A DNA stretch of 64,000 nt from the IMG/VR virus record IMGVR_UViG_3300035188_000277, positions 62,001-126,000 of that record. One strand, 5' to 3'. This DNA comes from a virus. A program made the position numbers and the translations under genes. Below are positions 59,170-64,000 of the stretch, piece by piece. A model generated the notes under the pieces. It saw only the letters and a program-made list of their open reading frames with translations, was not told the origin of the DNA and did no database searches. Position 1 is the first letter of the stretch. Each line of letters begins with the position of its first letter.

Positions 59170-59245
59170 TGGTGCTGCCGGAGAGATTCGAACTCCCGAC
59201 CTGATGATTACTAATCAACTGCTCTACCAACTGAGCTACGGCAGC
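59170..59245 (-). tRNA. tRNA-Thr (anticodon AGT)
   Basis: A cloverleaf with acceptor GCTGCCG/CGGCAGC, D stem GCTC/GAGC, T arm GGGAG-TTCGAAT-CTCTC, discriminator A and encoded CCA. The anticodon stem is GTTGA/TCATC with one T-T mismatch, and the loop TTAGTAA gives AGT (Thr, ACU). A34 is unusual in bacterial tRNA-Thr. The 5' ten bases overlap the end of the oxygenase gene upstream, whose TAG stop lies within the tRNA. Confidence 0.87.
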
Positions 59246-59823
59246 ATTAACACGTCGTCGCTTTTGACCGTCATATCAATTTTATTAAAAAACGCAGTAA
59301 AAGTCAATCTTGAATTTTCATTTTCTCCGAAACCACACATAGCACTATGATTAAATTTAGATTTATACAAGACTAATCTATTATAGATGTTTTCAATATA
59401 CTCTACTTTATTATCGTCTTTAAATATCATCGTTCCGCTATTCAAAGGAGGATTTTTATTAAGATATACCACTCCCGCATATATACATCTAGCGTCTGTG
59501 TGTATCCAAGAATTCTCAAAAATACAATCTTTATCTAATCTATGGAAGTAAAAAGTCCCTTCCCAATTGTAATTATATGAGAATTTATCATATGCTCCTA
59601 AGAAACAACCATTAAAAATGTCATGTACCAGAAGATCAGTTTTTTCTTTATTTTCTAAAGAAGTTTTGTGTAAAGGGTATGTTCTTTTACCTTTCCAATA
59701 TGTTCTTCTTTCATCATTAAATTTCTGAGTATCATTCTGAAAAAATTTTAAAGTGTTCGCCCACTTAACAATCTCATCAGGATAAAGAAAGACATTATCA
59801 ATCACATATATGTCTTTTAGCAT
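59236..59823 (-). CDS. 2OG-Fe(II) oxygenase-like protein (DUF6445-type)
   Basis: A 195-residue protein with H108 and D110 (SWIHTDARC), H159 (SKFNHSAM) and R172 (SRLTFTAFF), a complete set of ligands for a 2-oxoglutarate dioxygenase. GVVYLNKNPPLNSGTMIF is the strand seen in DUF6445-like members. It is the last gene of the halogenase/kinase cassette and overlaps the kinase gene by 26 bases and tRNA-Thr by 10. Substrate unknown. Confidence 0.83.
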   Translation of the reverse strand: MLKDIYVIDNVFLYPDEIVKWANTLKFFQNDTQKFNDERRTYWKGKRTYPLHKTSLENKEKTDLLVHDIFNGCFLGAYDKFSYNYNWEGTFYFHRLDKDCIFENSWIHTDARCIYAGVVYLNKNPPLNSGTMIFKDDNKVEYIENIYNRLVLYKSKFNHSAMCGFGENENSRLTFTAFFNKIDMTVKSDDVLMLP

Positions 59824-60235
59824 CTATCAACCTTAATACATTTTCAATGTCGTCTTGATCAAATTTCGTAATACGTATCTCGTATTTATCTGGCTCTTCA
59901 AATATCTTGTTGGTGTCTTCGTATCTACCTTCTTTGATAGTATCCATCCAGATAGTTATGTCTGGTTGGAAGAAACTTCTATACAGATTTCTTGGACAAA
60001 CAAAATCACAAATAGCAATAATATCATTCTTACAACAAATCTCAGCATTCTGGGTCATACGACACAACTGACGAAATCTACCGATGTCTGAGAAATCCCA
60101 ATCATCGTAGAATTCTCTCATCTCATCGCCATTGTATAAAGCGACTAATTCGTTTTTATCGTTAAGGACATCAAACAATTTGTTAGCAAATGTGGTCTTC
60201 CCGCTTCCAGGAAGTCCAGTCACAAGTATTTTCAT
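59798..60235 (-). CDS. Adenylylsulfate-kinase-like P-loop kinase
   Basis: A 145-residue protein with Walker A GLPGSGKTT (7-15), NGDEMREF, a DFSDIGRFRQLCRM segment, CDFVCPRN and IWMDTIKEGRYEDTNKIFEE. This order is that of APS kinase (CysC)-like enzymes, in a shortened phage form. It may phosphorylate APS or another hydroxyl substrate. It is translationally coupled (TGATG) to the halogenase upstream and overlaps the oxygenase downstream, which suggests a shared pathway. Confidence 0.83.
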   Translation of the reverse strand: MKILVTGLPGSGKTTFANKLFDVLNDKNELVALYNGDEMREFYDDWDFSDIGRFRQLCRMTQNAEICCKNDIIAICDFVCPRNLYRSFFQPDITIWMDTIKEGRYEDTNKIFEEPDKYEIRITKFDQDDIENVLRLIDAKRHICD

Positions 60236-61839
60236 CAGTCTGTACCGTGGATATGTTCTTTTAGATAATCATACATTGTAGGACAATCTTTGACTATTTC
60301 CTTCCACTCAGCCTTTTTCTTATCTAGGTTATCAGCAGCTAATTTATATTTTTCTTTCCACTCTTCTTTGCATATATCATTATACGCATACAAAGAATTG
60401 TTATCAGTTGGAAAATAATTCATACCAGAAGAAATAAATGGTATACCGCCCAAACCAGTAAAACCATAATTTTCCATTCTAGCGTCTGCAGCCCTAGTAA
60501 AACCACTTACTTCGCTTGTGTCTACCTTCTTTGTTATTGATCCAAAGTCTCTTTTACCGATATCTCTCCAATATGGAGTATCGTCTCTGTGAGACAAAGC
60601 GTAGTGTAATGCAACGAAATCTGCAAAAGCCTTGAAGTATCTTCTACAAGCATAATTATAAACGTCAATGTCCCACTGGCTCACATAACCTTCTGAATCT
60701 CTACCAAGAATACGAATCATTCTCATCAAAAATTCATGAATGCTAAGAAGTCCATTACTCTCAAGCGGCTCAATGAATCCCGCAGACAATCCAATAGCTG
60801 CTACGTTCTTGACCCAAATGCGCTCGTGGATACCAACACGTGATTTGATATTCTTAAATTTAATTCCTTGGTTATTAAAATCCATCTCGTCATCAAAATG
60901 ACCAGTGCTACGGAGATATTGTTTAAACTCTTCTAGAGCATCTTCATCACTGATGTATTTGTCTGAATAAACATATCCTGTTCCCAAACGATTCCACAAT
61001 GGGATTGTCCACACCCAACCATTATTAATAGCGTGGCAGTTGGTATATGTAATCATTTCCTTACGCTTATCAACATAAGGAATCTGAGCAGCCCAAGCAG
61101 AATTGTTTGGTAGAATATCGCTCATAGAAATGAACGGTTCGTTTAGAGCTCCAGCTAAAAGAATAGATTTGAAACCAGTGCAATCAATGAACAAATCGGC
61201 GGTGACTTTTTCGCCATTATCTAGCTGAAGAAAGTTGATACCGTTCTCATCATCAAAATCAACCATCTTTACTTCAGCTAGTATATTCTTAACACCACGT
61301 GGAATAGCGTATTCTGTTCTTAACCAATTAGCAAACTTGACAGCATTAAAATGATAAGCTGTGTCTTTTCTGAAATTGAAGTTTGGTAATACACCTTCTG
61401 AGTTTTCAAAAATTTTATTTTCATTAACCAACGCCATGATTGGACACATACAATCTGCATAATCACTATTAGGCGTTTCTGGGTAAAGGAACTTTTTAAA
61501 ATACCAATCATTTAATACAGCAACATTACCATCAGTATTGGTAGAACCAAACGGATAATGAAACGCTCCAGCGCCTTTTTTATAAAAGTCCTCGAATCTA
61601 ATAGAAAGTTTATACGTTGCATCTGTAATTTTCATGAAATCTTTGTCTTCGATCTCAAGAAGTTTTAACCAAGAATTAATAAAACCTAATGTTGACTCTC
61701 CAACACCAACAGTTGGAATATTTGGCGATTCAATTAGAGTAATATTTTTATTAGGAAAAACTTTGATCAAAGTGGCTGCAGCCATCCATCCAGCTGAACC
61801 ACCACCAACGATGACAATCTTATCAATTTTCTTAGTCAT
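60235..61839 (-). CDS. FAD-dependent tryptophan halogenase
   Basis: A 534-residue halogenase with a full motif set: GGGSAG (12-17), GVGEST (45-50), active-site Lys K77 (YKLSIRFEDF), IDCTGFKS, WVWTIP (275-280) and EPLES (357-361) with the pocket Glu E360 and Ser361. It should use FADH2, O2 and halide to halogenate an aromatic substrate, with a host or phage flavin reductase. The paralogue at 51542 has lost the Glu. AAAGGAA site upstream; the radical SAM stop touches its start. Confidence 0.92.
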   Translation of the reverse strand: MTKKIDKIVIVGGGSAGWMAAATLIKVFPNKNITLIESPNIPTVGVGESTLGFINSWLKLLEIEDKDFMKITDATYKLSIRFEDFYKKGAGAFHYPFGSTNTDGNVAVLNDWYFKKFLYPETPNSDYADCMCPIMALVNENKIFENSEGVLPNFNFRKDTAYHFNAVKFANWLRTEYAIPRGVKNILAEVKMVDFDDENGINFLQLDNGEKVTADLFIDCTGFKSILLAGALNEPFISMSDILPNNSAWAAQIPYVDKRKEMITYTNCHAINNGWVWTIPLWNRLGTGYVYSDKYISDEDALEEFKQYLRSTGHFDDEMDFNNQGIKFKNIKSRVGIHERIWVKNVAAIGLSAGFIEPLESNGLLSIHEFLMRMIRILGRDSEGYVSQWDIDVYNYACRRYFKAFADFVALHYALSHRDDTPYWRDIGKRDFGSITKKVDTSEVSGFTRAADARMENYGFTGLGGIPFISSGMNYFPTDNNSLYAYNDICKEEWKEKYKLAADNLDKKKAEWKEIVKDCPTMYDYLKEHIHGTD

Positions 61840-63039
61840 TTAATTTCCTTTATAATCTATAGAACTTTTACGGCTACGTCTAGTTTCTTCAACGCCATTA
61901 GTGTCGGAATCGTATTCTTCATTAACTGATTTTAAAATTGAAACTTTATAATACTGTTCGTTTGGTTTGGATACAGGAACGTTCTCGCCACAAGTTCGGG
62001 CGCAAACTTTCAATTTTTCTTCTCCCCAATATTCTTTATGCCAATCAATAGATTGCCACTCATAGCCATCCAAAACATCTTTTAAGGATTTAACCCTCAA
62101 GTCATTTCCAAAATTTTTCTCAATTCTTTCAATAAACTTTAACTTTTGATTATCTATTTCTCTAATCATATTAATAAATCTAGAGTCACGATCATCGTTA
62201 TTTGGTAATTTCTTTACTGGAAATTTAGCGCCAACTCCAATATAACAACATGGGAACATTTTCTGCCAAGCATCAATATATACTTCTTTGTTCTGGAGAA
62301 CAGGACAATTAATAACAGATCTATCGATGTAGTCATTATATCTATCACTGAACTCAAAATCAAGATATTTCATGTCTTGATCGGAGGAAGAAGGTTCTAG
62401 ATAATGCGTAACATTTCCTTGTTTATCTACTACTTTCATTTTCTTGGTGTTAAAAAACCTTAGAGTTTTTCTGGCGACAAATCTAGCAAATCCTAATTCT
62501 TTGGCTATTTTCTCACATTCTTGTTCTTGATGTTCGTTATGTTTAAACGATAGAAACACCCATACAGCGTTTCCGCCAGCTTCTATGAAAGATTTAGCAT
62601 TACGTATAATTGTTTCGTATTTTGTTCCGATACGATGTAGATGGTGAGTGTCCTCTAGTCCATCAATTGCGAAATAAACGTCGCTAACCTTTGGCATAAC
62701 TTTGGCTAATTGAGCCCACCACTCTGGTTTACGGGCACCACCATTTGTATGGATTCTTATATTAATCTTTGGATTGACAAATGAAGTATATTCGATCATA
62801 TCAATTAGATCGTCGTTTAACATAGGGTCTCCATAATTTCCAGAGAACCTAAGAAATTCCATCTGTTTTAAAACGTCTTCATTGAGAATTCTTCTATAAT
62901 CTTCAAATTTCCAAGAAATAATAGGCAAGCCAGGATTTACAATTTCACCATTAATATTTCTGGCGCACATTGGACATGCAGCCTGACAATTACTAGTAAT
63001 CTCTAAATGCGCTGCTCGAAGTTGATCAAATCTAAACAT
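61840..63039 (-). CDS. Radical SAM enzyme with SPASM-like C-terminal cysteines
   Basis: A 399-residue radical SAM protein. HLEITSNCQAACPMCARNIN holds the cluster cysteines C18, C22 and C25; FSGNYGDPML and IHTNGG are the following TIM-barrel motifs. The C-terminal part has further Cys (VINCPVLQ, FPCCYIG, then VCARTCGEN), as in SPASM/Twitch domains binding auxiliary Fe-S clusters. Such enzymes often modify peptides. It is coupled to the halogenase downstream. Substrate unknown; a short Lys/Arg/Ser-rich tail is extra. Confidence 0.9.
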   Translation of the reverse strand: MFRFDQLRAAHLEITSNCQAACPMCARNINGEIVNPGLPIISWKFEDYRRILNEDVLKQMEFLRFSGNYGDPMLNDDLIDMIEYTSFVNPKINIRIHTNGGARKPEWWAQLAKVMPKVSDVYFAIDGLEDTHHLHRIGTKYETIIRNAKSFIEAGGNAVWVFLSFKHNEHQEQECEKIAKELGFARFVARKTLRFFNTKKMKVVDKQGNVTHYLEPSSSDQDMKYLDFEFSDRYNDYIDRSVINCPVLQNKEVYIDAWQKMFPCCYIGVGAKFPVKKLPNNDDRDSRFINMIREIDNQKLKFIERIEKNFGNDLRVKSLKDVLDGYEWQSIDWHKEYWGEEKLKVCARTCGENVPVSKPNEQYYKVSILKSVNEEYDSDTNGVEETRRSRKSSIDYKGN

Positions 63040-63041
63040 TT

Positions 63042-63779
63042 TTATTCACCGCTGAATGGACACCCTCGTTTTTCATTTCTTTTTAAGATGGTTTTGATTT
63101 TTCTCCATCCATAGAAACTATATGCTGGGGAGTTGACCTTTTTCTGATATTCGCCCTTAGTTAATAGATGAACTTTATGTTTGAGTTTCTTTTCACTAAG
63201 TGGTATGACATGCACCATAGGCGTACCTATAGGAATTATATACTGATCTTGTTTTCTAGGAACCATAATAAAGAAATTGCCAGAAGAAGCCAAATTAAAA
63301 TTAACAACGCCTGGTAAAACTTTTATATCATATTCACCAAGAGCCCATTCCGCTCCAACAAATAGAAAATTTATGTTTTCTTTACAATTAAACAACCATG
63401 GAGATCTCATCTTTAAATTGAAATATTTTGAAAATGCATTTCCGTATTGTTCAGGGTTGTGAGAAACTGGATCAGGTGGTGAAGAGAAAAAACACTGAAA
63501 GTTGTTTACGTCAGTCTTAAACCCCATATCACACCATGATTCAATCACAACGCCTTTCTTATAGAATTCTAAAAATCCATAACAAGACCTTAAATTTCTA
63601 TGTCTTGATTCTAGATTATCAAAATCTAAATCGACCGGAGTTTCTGGAATTGGAATATTGTTAAACCATTCAGGTTTAGTTAATGAAGCATTCACAATGG
63701 GAGTATATTTGTTGACATTCCCATCGCTTGTGAAACAATCTAAATGAATTACTGGAGTTTTGTGAAAAAATGTAAACAT
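63042..63779 (-). CDS. Conserved protein of the modification cassette, unrecognised
   Basis: A 245-residue protein. IHLDCFTSDGNVNKYTPIVN, then KPEWFNNIPIPET, and later FVGAEWALGEYDIKVLPGVV and GTPMVHVIPLSEKK are its clear blocks; it ends RGCPFSGE. I do not know the family with confidence, though I recall similar proteins beside halogenase and oxygenase genes in cyanophages. The beta-rich profile with a late HVIP motif could be a cupin-like fold. It starts in a TAATG overlap and ends two bases before the radical SAM gene. Confidence 0.72.
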   Translation of the reverse strand: MFTFFHKTPVIHLDCFTSDGNVNKYTPIVNASLTKPEWFNNIPIPETPVDLDFDNLESRHRNLRSCYGFLEFYKKGVVIESWCDMGFKTDVNNFQCFFSSPPDPVSHNPEQYGNAFSKYFNLKMRSPWLFNCKENINFLFVGAEWALGEYDIKVLPGVVNFNLASSGNFFIMVPRKQDQYIIPIGTPMVHVIPLSEKKLKHKVHLLTKGEYQKKVNSPAYSFYGWRKIKTILKRNEKRGCPFSGE

Positions 63780-64000
63780 TAGTAAGCACTTATCTTCACT
63801 GTTGGTTTGGTTTCATTATCTTTTTGTTTACCGAAATAAATTTCAGCAGGTTTATGATCTCTTAATAATTTAAACTTATTGATACCTAGTTCCATGAATG
63901 GTTCTTTTTCCCAGGTATGATTAACCCCATCATAATTGTAGTCATACTTAGGGTCTTTTTGTGAACATTCGTATCGAATACCTTTGTCCCCTCTATTAAA
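63779..64000 (-). CDS. Unidentified protein, C-terminal fragment (5' end outside window)
   Basis: An open frame from base 64000 to a TAA at 63779-63781 that overlaps the next ATG. The visible 73 residues (WEKEPFMELGINKFKLLRDH, then KPAEIYFGKQKDNETKPTVK) are not enough to name it. The overlap indicates it belongs to the same transcript. Confidence 0.65.
   Translation of the reverse strand, partial: FNRGDKGIRYECSQKDPKYDYNYDGVNHTWEKEPFMELGINKFKLLRDHKPAEIYFGKQKDNETKPTVKISAY

Overview
The window is the late-gene half of a large contractile-tailed phage of the T4 superfamily, joined to part of its replication and accessory region. Read along the minus strand, the order is the T4 order: baseplate genes 53, 27-like, 5 (in pieces), PAAR tip, 25, 6, 7-like and 8-like, a long tail-fibre block, then 13-14-15-16-17-18-19-20 and prohead core genes at the left edge. 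A short plus-strand block (42495-47200) carries gene 4, a gene 2-like protein, a gene 54-like tube initiator, gene 26, a gene 51-like protein and a tail enzyme protein. Genes 32, 59 and 33 follow on the minus strand. The DNA is fairly AT-rich and genes overlap by a few bases almost throughout.

The host is most likely a Gram-negative alphaproteobacterium. This is inferred mainly from a circularly permuted, two-piece tmRNA gene at 51231-51537, whose tag reads ANDNDASFGAYALAA-stop. ANDN-type tags on permuted genes are the alphaproteobacterial pattern. Marine T4-like relatives are suggested by the gp32 type, the tryptophan halogenases and the many 2-oxoglutarate/iron oxygenase-like genes.

Layout. 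1-10188: head, neck, tail tube and sheath, terminase. 10190-31395: fibres and appendages, including an S74 self-chaperoned fibre next to the neck genes and a glycine-rich collagen-like candidate adhesin followed by two prolyl-hydroxylase-like oxygenases, one of which has lost an iron ligand. 31411-47200: baseplate wedge and hub; gene 5 is split into a separate OB protein and a separate beta-helix spike, and the muralytic domains sit on a different hub protein. 47230-51101: gp32, an oxygenase, gp59, a metallopeptidase, gp33, an L,D-transpeptidase and small proteins. 51120-51550: tRNA-Arg and the tmRNA. 51542-56901: a halogenase, small envelope-type proteins, a 377-aa unknown and a DUF932 protein. 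56905-59245: small proteins, two oxygenase-like genes and tRNA-Thr. 59236-64000: a compact run of oxygenase, APS-kinase-like enzyme, tryptophan halogenase, radical SAM enzyme and two unknown genes.

Regulation is visible as two promoter classes. T4-type late motifs (TATAAATA or TAATAAATA) precede sheath, tube and fibre genes, both arms of the divergent 42.45 kb region, the metallopeptidase and the tmRNA. Sigma70-type promoters with 17-base spacers precede gp32, the 377-aa unknown and the DUF932 gene. The main surprises are the late-promoted permuted tmRNA, the halogenase/radical SAM/kinase/oxygenase cassette, the hydroxylase pair beside a collagen-like protein, the dissected gene 5 and the phage L,D-transpeptidase.
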